A DNA stretch of 64,000 nucleotides from NCBI GenBank assembly GCA_026929865.2, contig CM049400.1, positions 25,386,501 to 25,450,500 of the forward strand, read 5' to 3'. A program made the translations under genes and the position numbers. Under the pieces are notes generated by a model that had not been told where the DNA came from, ran no database searches, and was given only the letters and a program-made list of their open reading frames with translations. This DNA is from Hyperoplus lanceolatus. Taxonomy: Eukaryota; Chordata; Actinopteri; Uranoscopiformes; Ammodytidae. Below, one piece after another: positions 47,765-62,300 of the stretch. Within the stretch, counting starts at the first letter, position 1; every line of letters begins with the position of its first letter.

Positions 47765-49886
47765 ATGAGAGGCGAGCATACACCTGCGTGGGACTCTGGG
47801 AACAGCACCATTTGGAAGGAATACATTGACTTCCCCTTTGTGGCAAACTGCTTGATCCTGTCGGCCACATCTGCTGTTGGGATTGCGGCGAATATATTTG
47901 TCATACTGGCAGTGTATCACCAAAAATCCCTGCAGACTTCCAATAATGCACTGGTGGTGAATCTTGCGGTTATAGACCTTTTGAGGTGTGCCATTGACTG
48001 CCCCATTCTTCTCACCATCGTCGCAACCGTGCGTCAAAGAGGACACGTAGACGGGTGGCTCTGTGATGCACAAGTGGCCTCGTTTTCTTTTAGCTGCTGC
48101 ATCCAAATGTTGACACTGGCCGGTATAAGCGGAGAGAGATACCAGGCCATTGCGCAACCCTTCAAAACCAGTCACAGGCGCAGGCGAATTATGGTGCTGA
48201 TTACAATCACGTGGACTTTGTCTATTCTGGTGTCTGGGTTTTGTCTGACATTCGTGAAGGACTCCCCCGTGTATGTGAAATGTGAAGGATTAGCCAGAGA
48301 AGAATCGCCCTCCTACGACACATTCGGAATTTATATGTTGTTCCCACTTTGGGCAGTTTGCTTTGGTGTCATCACTGGATTCTACACACGCATCTTTGGC
48401 CTGGTGAGATCACACAACCGCAAAATATTTGACAAAGGCATTTTCCCTCTTACAAAAACAGACAAAATGGAAGAAAAGCAGAAGAAAGAAGAACACAGAA
48501 CTACAGTTGTGGAAAATGGACATGAAAAAACAGAGCATGGCCAGACCTTGAGCAAAAGTGTTGCATGGGTGGAACTAGTGACACAAGCTGAACCAGATTC
48601 ATCCAAGAAAGAGTCTACGGCTGCTGTGCTGACCTCAGCAAAAGCTCCACAGTGTGTCTCCATCAGCCCAGGGAATAAAAAAGAATTAAAAAAGGCATTG
48701 GAGATAAGTGACCTGGAAAAGGAACAAGTTCACCCTCCAGTAATGCAGGTTGCAGCAGATTCTGGGGGGAAACCCTTAACAGCAGAGCAATCGAAGCCTT
48801 GTTCCACGAAAGCTCAAGAAAAACCTTCAAATAGAGATGCCGTTACTGGTGTTAAGAGCTCAACCGCAAAGCCGCAGAAGGTGTCAAGCAATTTTGACAT
48901 TGAAAAGCAGCCCAAAGAGAGAGCGAGAAGTGACACAACAGCACCCTCTGAAATGAAAGAACCCAGGCCCCATGTTCCACAGCCTGCACAGTTAGAAAAT
49001 CCTGAATCCGCTTCTATTCTACTGATTGAACCAAAGGGAGCTAAGAGCAGCAATACAGAGGCTGTTGCTGCTGCAGTAGACCAAGCGTCTCCATTACCTC
49101 CACCACTCTCAATTATTGTCCCTGTAACAGAGGCTAAAGAAGAAGGAGCTCAGGTGGAAGGGGCCGTTTGCATGATGCCTTCCAAGCAAAGCAAAGAGAG
49201 GGCACACAAAAAGAAGGAGAGTAAAATGGCTATGCGTGCCGGCTACATCATTATAACCTTCCTCTTATTCTGGCTGCCGTTGATTATGACTATCCTGGTG
49301 AATTTTGTCCTTGACCAAAACAAGAATATACAGGTTAGTATTGAGCAGTGGTAAGGATGCAATCATAAACTGTCTTTTTTTTTGTATCAGGCAGAGTTTG
49401 CTGCTTTGAAGTAGTAGGATATAGTGCTTGACTTTTATACTGTTTCAATCAACATGAATTTGTAGGTCCCAAGGCATGGGATTAGCACAAGGCAGTATTT
49501 ATAATATACAGTGGGGGTTAGTTCGACTCCATGACTACGGCCTTAGCAACAATTCAAATTGTGCCAGATGTCAAGATGTGAATTTTGAGTAGGAGAGACT
49601 TCTAACTTCTGTTTTCTGAGATTTACAGTATATCAGTGAACTCAATGCTTAAAACTTCTGTTCTATAGGTTGCTGTTTCACAAAGTGTGTTTTGCTTCTT
49701 TTTTTTTCTATAATTTTTTTCTTCCAGATAACAATCGTCCAGGACTTGGAGGTTCTTTCAGTCTCCGTTGCCTGCATCACATCACTGAGTAACCCAATAA
49801 TATACGCTGCAGTGAATCCTCAGTTTCGGGAAGAGTTTTATAGGTTTAAAAAAAGGTTTAAATCCATCTTCAAGAAGAAATTATAA
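47765..49886 (+). CDS. Orphan class A (rhodopsin-family) GPCR with very long third intracellular loop
   Basis: Two coding exons, 47765-49333 and 49728-49886 (CAG|GTTAGT ... TTCCAG), 1728 nt, 575 residues. Start chosen at MRGEHTPAW, the first ATG of the frame. Asn13 in NST is a glycosylation site. TM1 has AANIFV, TM2 LAVID, TM3 ends GERY, TM4 has the Trp, TM5 FPLWAVCFG, TM6 FLLFWLP and TM7 SNPIIYAAVNPQFREEF. C3.25 is present. Position 3.32 is Phe, so it is not an amine receptor. Loop ICL3 spans residues about 215-487 and is rich in K, E, S and T. The tail after NPIIY is short and basic (FKKRFKSIFKKKL). A 5' non-coding exon is possible. I do not recognise the subfamily. Confidence 0.87.
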
Positions 49887-49893
49887 CCATAGA

Positions 49894-49899
49894 AATAAA
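49894..49899 (+). terminator. Candidate poly(A) signal of the orphan GPCR
   Basis: AATAAA only 8 nt after the GPCR stop codon. A second AATAAA lies near 50335. Either could end the transcript. Confidence 0.4.
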
Positions 49900-51765
49900 T
49901 TACCATATTCAATATTCAGTATATTAATACGGTTAACATTTGTCTAGTCATTCATATCAATGTGGGATTTTATATTTTTGGTAAAGGAGTGGCCCATTGT
50001 TTTATATGCTGCTGTGTTTTCTTATATATAATACCGGCTGACTTCTCAGCAGTTGCTAAACACGGCAAAGCAGAGGCGCTGCATGCTGTGAGAAGCAGCT
50101 TGCACCGAAGCAATCGGCTCAGCAGGAGGAACACTGCAGAGTTCTTTGTCAAACAGACACGGAGGCCTTTGTGTCAGTCTGTCTGTCCCCAGAGAGCACA
50201 ACACACCGCTGGGCCGGGTCAGGTCCTCACACGTCCTCAAACACCACCTCATTATTATCCCATCCGGTTATTAGCGATGCTGTTTGATTGCTAAAGCAAA
50301 AACATTATGAAATCCACCTAATTGTGTTCTCAAAAAATAAAAGCGACATGAGTCATTTAATGGATTTTTCCCCCCGTAGAGCTAAAGTATGTATTCTACC
50401 CACTGCACCAAATGCACAATGTTTGATTATTTAACCCCTTTTTCCTTAACCCTTATATATATGTACTCCATGACAAGATTGTTATTTTATTAAAAGCAAA
50501 AGTGTTGCAGAATTTACACATCATAACATACCAGCCTCGTGGTTTTCTTCCATCAATCTCATTTTTACTGACAAACCTCCAACAAGAAGCAGACATATTT
50601 TTTAATAAAACAGAATTCTTCAATGACAGCATGCAAATCCTTAATTCAACCAGTTAACAGACAGAAATAGTATGCCAACAATTGCCAACTAAATCTAGAA
50701 AGAAGAGGAGCCAACTTCAAATGCAGTTTAGGTTCTAACTGAGATATTTACAATATGAAAAATGTACAAAATGGCCCATTAACACAGTGAAATCTACCAA
50801 GTCTCGCTTATGATTATTATAATTTAAGAGGAACAATGGAATTGATGTTCTACACTCTTTCATATAGTTTTCCAGGTAATTTACTATTTGTCCAGGTTAG
50901 GGTTAGCATTAGTTAAATGTTGTGGAGAACATTCACTTTTATTTCTACCTTGTGACCTTAATAATATGTACCCTGTATCGTTCTAAATATCAATTGCAAA
51001 TGAAGGTGGCTTTCACATAGATCCATATCAGAATGCAACACACAATTTGTCATTTTGACTTTCACTTACACATTTCACAAACATGTCAGGATGCTAAGCA
51101 TATTTTTACTCATCAAGCGATGACATCGACCAGTTAATGAGTCCGTTAATGAATATTCACAAGTTATCCATTCCAGCGGATGTATGTATGTATTCTGAAT
51201 TTACAACAGTGAAGGGACTATTAGCAACCAGTTCATTCAGGGTTTTTCCAAAACAATCCATTTAACCGGGTGAGGTGAATGTTTTTAAACGTGTAAATAG
51301 ACCGATGTAATATTCACAAAGTTTGTTAATGAATATGTGTGCTTTGTCATCAAAGGCCGTCAAGAGTGACCTTTGAACATCTGCCTTTCCTCCTTTATAT
51401 CAGAAGACAACAAATACAACTACATTACATATTCAAAAATAAAGTTTTTTTTCCTCAGTATTTTTAGGCAACGACGATAACCACGCAAAATCCCAACACA
51501 TCCTTGCTCTGCTGTGCTGTGCTTTAATGGAGCAAAATATCTGCTGGTTTCGCTTTTTATTCCCAAAGGCAGCTGTCCAGATCACTTTAATACCATGCAG
51601 AGTTTGACATCAGATGAGATCACTACTTCAAAAACCCCCAGACTTCTGCTAATCTTATAATCCCTTTAGATTATGGCAGGTTGATGCTCGGTGGTCCCTC
51701 TTCCTCAGCATCTGGTGCTTCTCGAGACCAGTTAGCTGATCAGATAGGCAAGTATACAAGTATAT
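49900..51765. other. Convergent 3' region of the orphan GPCR and kcnd2, probable kcnd2 3' UTR
   Basis: The two genes converge here. The kcnd2 3' UTR would run leftward from 51765. Minus-strand AATAAA occurs at 50486-50491, with another TTTATT on the plus strand near 51556. An open frame at 50026-50294 has no recognisable similarity. Confidence 0.5.
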
Positions 51766-54700
51766 CTACAAGGCAGATACTCGGACAATGTTGCTCTGAG
51801 AGTATGGGGTGGTGGCGGAGGAGCCGTGCCCGTCTGATGAGGTCACCACTGGGGCAGACAGGTTGACCATGGTGGGAGTGATGTAAGCTTCCTCGCATTT
51901 CAAGGGCACAGTCTCATCTAGTTTGGCATTCAGGCAGGAGCGGCTGTGAAAGGAGACGTGGGATATGAGAGAGAGGGTGAGAGCTCTGACCTTGTGACTG
52001 TATTACACAAAGCCTGTACTACACAGAGTCCCTTTGTAAACTGTATAAAAGCTATTGTCAAGTAATACCCAAGTTCTTTGTGAGTGAATATAGACGGGAG
52101 CTCATGTGGCTCGTTAGAGGTAGCTTTTCAGGTGTCAGTGTGGACGTCTGCAGCCTATGTCAGAAATATTGTGTGTAGATGAGGATTGTTCACATGAAAA
52201 CAAATCACAAATTAAAAATAACCTACATATTAAATGTGCTTTTTGGTTGCAGGTGAACACATTCAATTTCTGATAATGTTTTCTAGTATACGTATATTCA
52301 GCGTTGTTGCATGCAGAATGCCATTTTCCACTATAAATTAACATTATCACATCATGTAGTGGCAGGCATATTGGTGAAAAAGTGTTTTCAATTCTCACAT
52401 ATGTATCACATATTTGCGGACCAAGATTAATGGGTCTCAGTTCTTCATATTTATGACATAACAAGTGTTCTGCGCCCCAATATAACATAGGTGAATGGAA
52501 TTTCATTTGGGGTGCTTAAAAATAACATTTGACACCAACACTTCTTTCCAGACACAGTGTCCTAGTTGTTCTGGATAATTCACAGAGCATGTTGTTCAAA
52601 TGTCTCGCTGGGAGAGAAAGGACTAGTTCTTTAGTGGAAAGTAGTCCCACTGTAAACTGTGATGTCCGTGGGTTATCACAATTTACAGGGACATCATTGG
52701 GGGGCCAGTTTTTTTTCAAAATTTCCTTTGATCAAAACCAGCGAACCTTCACCCCTTTCATTGTAATGTGTTATAACAAAAAATTCAGACAGTAAAGCAG
52801 AAATTCAGCGCTAATAAAACCAAAAAGATCTGTAGCTAGATATCAGTAAAGGTAAGTGAAAAACTAATTATGATTCTACACAACCTGGCCTTTGATTTTA
52901 AAATAAATCTACATTTATGAAACAGAAACATGTCCAAACTTCTCTAAAATGAAATAGGAAATCAGCCTTGTTTAATGCTTCTCGACAATGCATTCTTTGA
53001 AATCTAACAGATAATCGTTTGAAACCAGAAAAGGGCCTTTCATTCATTTAAAAACCTAATAACCAGAGACTCAAGATTCTTTATGATAGATAACTGTCTA
53101 TACATCTATATAACAAATTCATTAATACATTTTCCAGCATGGAATCAATAAAATATACATAATTTTAAAATACACGTATCAGCTATTTACATGCATTTGT
53201 GTGTGTGTGTGTGTGTATTTTGGTGGTGTGAGTGTGTCGACAAAAGAGCATTACTGAGAAGAGCCCTACCTGTTGGCCACTGGCCTCTCTCTGATCTGTA
53301 TGGTGCTGAGCTCCTGGTTGTTTGTGCTGGGCAGGCTGAAGCTGCTCTTCTTCCTGTGGCGGCGGGAGCAGCAGGAGCCCAGGCCCGGTGGAGAGGAGGA
53401 GAGCGAGGAAGCACGAGAGACCGACTTGTTCATCACAGAGATCTCCATGCAGTTGGCCTGGAACGTCTGCTCGTCCACAAACTCATGGTTCTGCATGGGG
53501 GTGGGGCAGGGGCGGGCGGACGTTTTGGGTTTTTAATGTTTTGCTCGTGAATTACTCTATTAGGTACATCCAACGATCGGCCTCGGCTAAATAATGAGTA
53601 AAGATGTTTCCACGGTAAAAGACTAAATAGACCGAACAGAATCCACAGCAAAAATTGTTTAATAATTGGAAAAATGAATCATCAAGGGGAATATAAATAT
53701 ATGGGCCCAGATGTCCACATTAAGAGCCATCTGTGAAAAACATTCAACACTGTTATCCCTGTGACAAATGAGCATTGCTTTGAAGGTCAGCCTCCAGAGT
53801 GTGTTTCGGCCTCTGCCAACAGGTGGCAGAGTGACACCGCGCAGTGGATCTGACGCCAAAGCCTTGAATCATACCTCCCTTTCTTATACCTTCCCTCTGT
53901 CACTCCTTGCTCTACACTCCTCCATATATAATGCAACCCCATGAGAGGGACCAATATAAACATGTGCGCTATGCCATCTGAATGGCGCGAAGCCTTTATG
54001 GAGCTTTTCACAGACCAGATCAGCATGCCTTTTTACCGGGGGCGGATCATCTGTGAGGAGGAACACTGAATTACTGCCCTTCTGTCTGGTCTGTCTGGTG
54101 TGTCTCTGTACAGGGTTTTAGAGCTGCAAGTGTAAAAGAGTTAAACTCATGTATCATCAAAGTGGCTCTTATATATCTAAATAATAGATAGTGTAAATGT
54201 AAAATCAAGTATGCTGGTTTGTTAGGTGGGAATACTGTTACTGACTGGCACTGTCATCGTTAGCATGTTGCTGGAGCAACAACAATTTCCCAGCCCCCAT
54301 TTACAGCTATTTTTAAACTTTGTTGCTGCATATAAAATTATTTTTACAGTTTGTGCATGGATGAAAGAAATCAGTTTGTCTCCATTTGTGACACACTCCA
54401 ACACCGCTGATGATACAGCGCAGACTGCACAAGTGAGGAAATTTTACATAAAAAGGAACTATTTTTCACAGCAAGTTATTTCCAAGTGAAATCTGTTACC
54501 AGAATAGTACAAATGAAAGAGGCCTATGGGAGTGATTGCTTTCCAGTGGGCACAGCTTTACAGTTTGAATGGATAAAAAAAAAAGGTATTTTACCGTAGT
54601 CTTCTCCAAGCAGTGCAGCAGGTGATTATGTTGGCTCTCAAAAGGAGGGTTGCGGGCCTTCATCACCAGGGCTTGTCCTGCCTCCTTGGAGGCCTTCGAA

Positions 54701-56371
54701 CACACAAAGTAAAAAAACACACACACAAAAACAGTGTAGATGAGCTGGTTCACACTCTGGATAGAAAGAGAATCTCAGGCAACAGCTAGCTCGGTGATGT
54801 AGTGGAGAGTATATGCGCAAAGCATTGAGAGTCGTAATGCTGATCTGTAGCACGGCAGCCAATCTACTGAGAACCTAGCTAGGTGAGGACGTTTTAGAGA
54901 TGCATAGAGACAGTGGCTTATCACAACATGGTTCTCTGATATAATTGGTTCAGCTATTCTTTGGTTGAGAAGGACCAGTCAAATTAGAACAGAGCTCATT
55001 TCAGTAGCAACAGCAGTGGCACACCTAGACACAGATCAAACAGACTGCACCAAAAACACAGCACAGATTCCGGACCAAAACAACACCACACACTTTTATG
55101 AATGCTCTGCACGGCTCTGGGATGGAAGGCATGTCATGTTAGTCTGCACTACAACCTGGATGCTCTAGGAATAACACACCGAACACACAGCAGATCAAAA
55201 ACAAGAGTTTAGAGGAGATGCAGGCTGAGGAGGAGACAGCCTCCACAGGCGACCTAACTGTCCATTCAAGCCTTTGGTTCACATAAAACCCCTCAAACCC
55301 TGTTGGACAGACATGCAGAGCTGTTGGTCATGAGTCAGTGTGACTGTTAATGGCTGAAAACTCTGCCAGAAGGCAAACAGTGCCTGCCTGGCCCTCCTGC
55401 TGTATGGACAGAGAGAGAGAGAGAGAGTGTGTAAACGAAGCATGTCACAGCTGAGAGGTGTGATGTAGGAGAGAGAGGACGATCAACACTGAAGCACTGG
55501 AATGACAGCAGCCCCTGTGTTAGAGCATGGGAAGCCCCGCCCGTCCCCGCCTCCCCTCCCGGTGTGTGGTGGCATGGCCCCCCGAGCAGAGCGGCATGCA
55601 GCGAGGCCCCGGTCAGGCAGCCCTCAAGCCGCTACTTGGTGGTCCCGTTACCTCCTCCAGCGAGTCCATCAGGAGCCCATTTTGTTTGTAGCGCATATAG
55701 GCATTAGTGCCCCGAATCTTCACTGCACGGATTCTAGCAGTTCGAGTTTTCTGTTTGAACAAACAGACCTCTGTTTAGGCCTCTGACGGTTTGTCTGTCA
55801 CTAATTGGCTCCGTCTCCCTCCGGCAGTCACAGTATTTAGTAGGGGGAGAGGCCATGCTTACATCTACCATTAGAGAGATTCTGCCTTAGCAAACACATT
55901 TAGGATGAAATGCACAAATTGCTATTGAAAAGCTGCTGACACTATACTCTGAAGATCATTTGTTCAGACATTGTCAATTCCCTCTCTTTATTTCTTTTCC
56001 CCCCACTGAGAAATATACTCAAGCAAGTTTAGCCCACCCAACACACACATACACACAAGCACAAGAAAAAGATTAATATTCTGGAAGATAGTGTTTGCCC
56101 TGTCATTCTGTTACATGCGGATAAGACAGGGACAGAGGCAGATAGAAGCAAAATAGAGAGATAGAGAGAAAGAGGAGGAGAGAGGCAGAGGGAGGGGAGA
56201 GTCAGTACCCTCTGGGCTCGGCGTTTCTCTGCCCGCTGGCTTTGGTGATAGATGCGGCTGAAGTTTGACACTATGACAGGGACAGGCAAGGCAATGACCA
56301 GCACCCCACTCAGCGAACATATGGACCCAAACACCTTCCCCACGATTGTTTTTGGCACCATGTCACCATAC
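51766..56371 (-). CDS. kcnd2: A-type potassium channel Kv4.2, last five coding exons (partial)
   Basis: Pore subunit of the somatodendritic A-current. Exons, complement: 56209-56371, 55652-55750, 54595-54693, 53270-53490, 51766-51943; all GT-AG and in phase. The first begins inside the selectivity filter (the split G then YGDMVPKT). It carries S6 ([22 protein letters not shown], with the PVP gate) and [11 protein letters not shown]. Next come [21 protein letters not shown], then [16 protein letters not shown] and [17 protein letters not shown] (C-terminal KChIP/DPP contact region), then [17 protein letters not shown] and [12 protein letters not shown]. The end is SNIVRVSAL, a PDZ-binding [21 protein letters not shown] and NIVRVSAL point to KCND2 over KCND3 and KCND1. 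The large first coding exon (T1 domain, S1-S5) lies beyond 64000. Confidence 0.95.
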
Positions 56372-59300
56372 CTGAAACACAGAAAACAGACAACAGTCAA
56401 CACACTGCAAAGAGAAAAAAACAACCTTTTACAGAATCCACGTTGGATGCTTGTTTTTAATCATGATGATATGTTATTGTGTGTTTAATGTTTTTTTTTT
56501 AAAGTCATGAAATAGTTACAGTGAACTTCATCATCATCATTTCAAAACTTCAAAATAAAAAAGTCAGACATTTTGTCAAGTGGTTGAGGAATAAATAGGA
56601 CTTCTCTGTAGTCACTTCTTGCTGGCCTACTTTCTGCATGCTATGGTGACGTTCCTCTTCTCAAACCCTGTTTCATATAATTACACACCTGCTGGCACCG
56701 GATAATGCTTCCCCCGTCGTGAGCATACGCGCTACATGTCCCCTGTGACCTCTGTTAGCCAAACAGCTTGTGAAGGATACCGAGAGTGTGGTATCACAGC
56801 AAGTAAAAGCACAAGAAGAAGGGAGCAGTGTGATGCTAAAAAAGCTTTGAGAAATCGTTTAAGTCTGTTGGGCCACTTGTGCGTTATGTTCTTCCTCTTC
56901 ACACATCAAAATGAGCTTTTGAATATTCAATGCAGTAATGTAGTGAAACCACATTAAAAACCACTCCTTGGAACTTGTGCATGACTGATCTCATGGGGAA
57001 TCCAAGCTCAAGCATGTAGTTTTTTCAACATTTTACAAATATGGAACAGGCCGCATTCAGCAAGAACAGATTAATGGTTGTACATATGTCAGATGGGACT
57101 GAAGCATCCCCTATTAAAGAGATTAATTTGCCTGTCTTCTCTCAGGCAGTCAGACCTGTCTGTGCTCAAGGTAAAGCTAAAATCAAACTGTCTGCATGAT
57201 CTAACTTTCTTTACATTAGCACCTCCAGCGCCACTTATCGGAGGTGGAAATTACAAATCTATTTGCTTTTTTAGATGGTGTCATTCAGTTCAGTTCAAAT
57301 AGTTGTACTCTTCCTTCAGTGCTGATTTCTGACTTCAGTTGAGAGTGTTCCTGATTCAAACGGCTACGTTCAGTTTTGTACAAAACTAGACTTTAAAGAT
57401 AATGTTTTTAAGTAATCATGCTATGATTGTTCATGTCACTGTGGTCTTTTAATGAGCTCTTAATGAGGCTAATAACATTCTGTGCTGACATTGAAGCTTT
57501 CAAAGCTACTTATCCATTCAACAATGGTGATCAGTCATTTCGGTTGCGTTTGAAGATAATATGTGTTTAACATTTGTTTGAACATGTAATAAACCTCTAC
57601 CACTTACCAGCCAATACTACGAGGACTTACAAAATAAACATATAACCAGACACATAGTGATATTCTGTTCACCACACATAAGTGATTATCATTCAACATC
57701 ATGAAATAAATTAGTAGATAAACCCTAAAATTCTTCCAGGTAATTAATTAATAGCACCAGCCAGAAACCTGCAAATTATATCTACAAATCATCTGAACAT
57801 AACCAGAATGTTCATGAATAGCCCTCTGCAGACACTTTAGGGCAGCACTGGGATTTAGGAAAAGGAGAGCAAATTAATGATTCAAAGCATGTTTTCCTTG
57901 TCTTCTAAACATCCCCTTTCGGTCCTGCAGAGAACCAGCAATCCACAGGCTTGCAGGTGGGTGAGATGAATGATCGCGGCCCTAATGCGCAAATGACCTG
58001 AGAAGACCATTACCTCCGGAGAGTAAGATGAATGCAGGTAGGAAGGGACATCAGCATTGCTCCGTGGCTGTGACAGCCCGCATGTCTCTCAAGTGAGGCA
58101 CGGTAATGTGAATGCATCGCTACACGGGAGGTTGACTATTTCATAAATGAAGTTGTCTAATGCCCACGGCCGTCTGCGTGAGTCATTAGCCTCAGGTTTC
58201 CATCATGTTGAACCCAACAGCCTGGGCTTTTTCACAGAGCTTGGGCGGAAAAGATGTAAAAGTGAACATTTTAATATCACGCTCGATGGGACTGCATGTA
58301 CAACAGTTTGCTTTCAACTTGAGTAATCACACGGCAATGTCATTAGTTTTACAGTTCATTACAGTTCAAGTCATTTTCCTATGTAATCACCGACCAAGCC
58401 TGACAGCAGGTGTCAATTATAGATTCCGGATGTACCGCTGAAAGCCTATTAAGAGATCCACATAAAAAATGCAAGACGGCATTCCCCTCACATGCGTACA
58501 TGTTTTCGTTCACTTGTGTTTTATTCCAATGTTAGGACGGTTAAAATGCTGCTGGATGTGAATTGTTGGTCTGATTCGGAACTGTCAAAAGTGGAATACA
58601 ATGTATTGCAGTCCTTTTTCGGCGAGCATCGTCTTTTGAGAGCAAAGCGTAGCAGTGAGCAGGTGAAAAAAGAGAATGTGCAAGCACACTCCGGAGAGAA
58701 GCACTAACAGTGATGGATTGTTCATAAGAGAGAAGCTGAGATACAACCAAGCTCTGCCTCCCGGATGACGGCAGAGGTAGGAATTAACAGCAGCAAGAGA
58801 TTAAAGTAATGTTCACTGCTTTGTTCTTGTTGTCTCTGACTAGCAGGTACCCACGTTTGCTACCCCGAGCTGACATGGGTGAGACACAAAGATGGATGGC
58901 CAGATCCTTATCCGCCCTGCAGTGGAGGAGGACGAGTGTCGAAATGACTGAGTATCAATTCCCCAGTTCCACCCAACTGAACCCATGCAGCGCTTGCACT
59001 CGCACCAGTCTTAAAAGCGGCGCATTCTCTGGGATTGTCTTACAGTGAGATGACAGCACTGCAGATGAGGCCCGGCATGGTGTGAGAGAGAGTGAAACTT
59101 TAGGGTTCACCTTAGATGGTGTAGGAGAAATGTCAGTTTAAAAGAAATATTTGAATTCCAAAAGCCAGGGGGAATGAATGTCCCCGTCCGGCTTGGATAA
59201 TCGACCAATCAAACATTTATAAGTCCCTTTATCAACCTGGGTGGCAGAGTTTGTATGGTTGACCTTAATAGCGGTGCCATATTCCATCAGGGGGAGAGAG

Positions 59301-62300
59301 AGTTCTGTACATGACCTCATCGTCACAAAGCAATGGCTGACAACCAAAAACAAGGACACGACGGTGGACACACACAAACAGTCACTAGAACAGTCACGAG
59401 AACACTTTGTTTGTATGTGTGAGTGTGAAATGGTCTTTAATTTGACATATAGTTAAACCAACCCGCTTCCTCAAAAAGCAATCTTGTTCCTTGATTGTCT
59501 TCCAGAACCCTGTGTCTGAAATCTGACCGCCATCTGGTTAGTGGGAAAACAAAAAACAAACAAGATATCTGGATGACTTTTCAGACATGGCATTTGTTTA
59601 ATACCCTTCTCAGAGACAGGGTAAGTCTTTTTTTCTAGAATCAAACGCAAATTAAATGAAATGTTTTAAATGTAAAAATGAGCCTGAATTGGACAAAGCT
59701 GACCTCTGGCCAACAAATTAATCTACTGTATTTAAGTGTTTGAGGGCTGGCAGTAGAAAGACTAAACTATTACATATAAACCCCTTTTAAGTGGAAACAG
59801 GCTCAACCTTCTAGTAAGGATAGAGGTCTAACAGTCAGTCCTGCTGTCCCAGCAGCTGACATGCCAGTTGAGATTCCCGCAAACAGCTTAGCAGTGCTGA
59901 CAATTTGGATCCAAGAAGGATTGTGGCAGATCTTTCAGCTGAGAGGGCTTTGTCAACAGCGTTAAAATCCAATCATTCACTGCCACCTCTGCCATAGTCC
60001 TTCTAGCTCCAACTTCCTGGGTTTTTACCGTGAAATGAACTAACTCGCCTCCTGCAGAATGACAGCAGTCAAGGGCAATAAAAAAAAGCTAATTGAATGA
60101 ATGGCCTCGCAGCATTTAAACCCACTGATGGGAGCCATAAAGGTCAAGGTGTTCAAATGAAGAAGGATCCTGTGATGAAGACACTAGTGCTGCTTGACTG
60201 TGTGTATCTATTAAATCGGCCACGGAAAGGCATTAAATCCCATCTAACTGCACGTTGATCTACTCCACTTCAATGAGAAGCAATGGAATGAAACTAATTT
60301 GATTAATATATTAAGCATTCTGATTAATCAGCTGATTCAAATCAAGATGAATTAAGCACACCGTCCTATCTCGTGCACTATCTATCCTCGTTGTTTCATG
60401 CCAATAATTACTAAGGGGCCCTGCAATCTGATAATCTGAATATAAAATGAATTTCAATCTCACCTTCCTCCATGAGTTGATTTTACTTTGCAAATGCCAC
60501 ACACAGCATTTGTTTCTCATTATGTGCAACCATAATTGTGCATCCATTGTGCATGGAGTGACTGTGAAAATGCTCTTATAAAAATATATATCTTGATCAC
60601 AAGATATATATATTTTTTTAAATAATTAGAAAAAAATTAATTCAAAGTCAACAACTTCGTCCGACATAGCAATAGCATTTTCATAATTTCCAAAAAAGAT
60701 TTAGTTGGTAAATTCCAGACATGCTTTCTGCATCGATGGTCCAGTGCATGTATTTGAAGATTCTTTGAATGCAGGATTTTCAGTCTGACCTTCACCGACC
60801 ATCCCCTTGCACACAATCTACCTATCAGTGCCTCTTGGGGTAATTCACTCGCTCATTTTCACAGTTTGATGCCTTCTACAGCACAGAAAAGCCCTCCAAA
60901 CCTTAAAGTCTAGAAACCTGTCAATTATCCTGAAGCTCTGATACTGTCACTGGCTGTCCCAATACTAAATTGATAATAACAGAGAGAGGCATTAATACTG
61001 TGCAAGGACAACGGGACAGTGGCAAGGTCAGGAGGTAACAGATGTCATTAAGGTGTTGACATGTCCCGCGGGCAAATTTAAAGTTATGGCAGAGAATCAC
61101 AGTGTCAGAGTGGTGGACACAACATTAAAATCATATCCGAGGACTTGACATAAAAGTGGTAAATCCTCACACTGGCCAACTGTGAAAGGCACGCTTTTTT
61201 CTTTGACTTTTTTTTAACAAAATATGACAAGGAGCAAATGGAGCTTTGCTCCATGACAATACGGTGCTCTGTACCTTCTGCACAAGGCTGAAAGAGCACG
61301 ATATTCATCCTTGCTGACAGTTAAAAAATTCATTTTCCTCCTGAAATCTATCATGCTCGTACAACTTGAATTCAGATCCTCAAGAAAATGGATTTTGCCA
61401 CCTGCATGTCGTAGACGCATACTAATGTGAGTGACAAGAAGATATACATTTTCTGTGTGTATTTGTGCAGAATGCAAGATTTATGTAGTGCTGCTAGAGA
61501 GGTCCTGAGGGTGGCTGTGTCCGAGCCCTCATAAAAAATTAAGTTCATAAAGACAAGAAAGGAAAGGCTGTATGATCGTTCTATTCTTTGCCAATAGGCA
61601 TCGTGAATCTTAGTAAGGGAAAGGTAATATGCAGCAAACAGACTGTTGCATTCACATACTGTATAAACAAGGTCAGTGAAACTGGTTGAATAGAGGCAAA
61701 CTCCGTCTGGTTTACTATATATTTATATTATTGATGAGCCAAATGCAAGTCTGTTTTGTCTTTTGGTCAGCATGTTTAAATATTAAGGGAATTCTGTATC
61801 TATCACAAACATGAACGGACTGTAAAAGAAAATCCTTGTAATGCCAGAGAGCCTGGGCAGCAGCACTGTTGGCTAAGATCTTTTCAATGCAGTGGTACAG
61901 CTACAGTGTGTACCACTGCATTGCAATCCTAGAGGGAGATAATATACCACAAGGTTACAAGAATCAGAAGCACAATGAGTGAACATGATCTCCAATGTGA
62001 TCCCTAAACACAACGTACGATCCCTGATGTTCTGCAGAGCACATCTGGCTACTAAGGCCAGAGGAGCACAACATCCAGAAAGCTGCCTCTCTTGGGTTTG
62101 GACACCAAAGACCGATGGGATTAAGAGTGTGTAGGATGATAGGACTGTGCTCTGATGCTATCCCCTCAGATATACATCGTTATAGAGCGTGGGAATCCCA
62201 CAGGCGTTGGGATTAGCCGTTAGATTTTCACTGCAGGTGATAAGGGAGAGAAGAGGAGGCTGGCAGGACTACACAACATAATGGGAAGATGGGGAAGCAC

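Noticed and set aside
50026..50294. Possible extra exon in the region between the orphan GPCR and kcnd2
   Set aside because: Translation shows no known domain, and there are no matching splice sites or phase.
60580..60617. Palindrome AAAATATATATCTTG...CAAGATATATATATTTT
   Set aside because: AT-rich palindromes of this size are common by chance and slippage in introns; no further structure.
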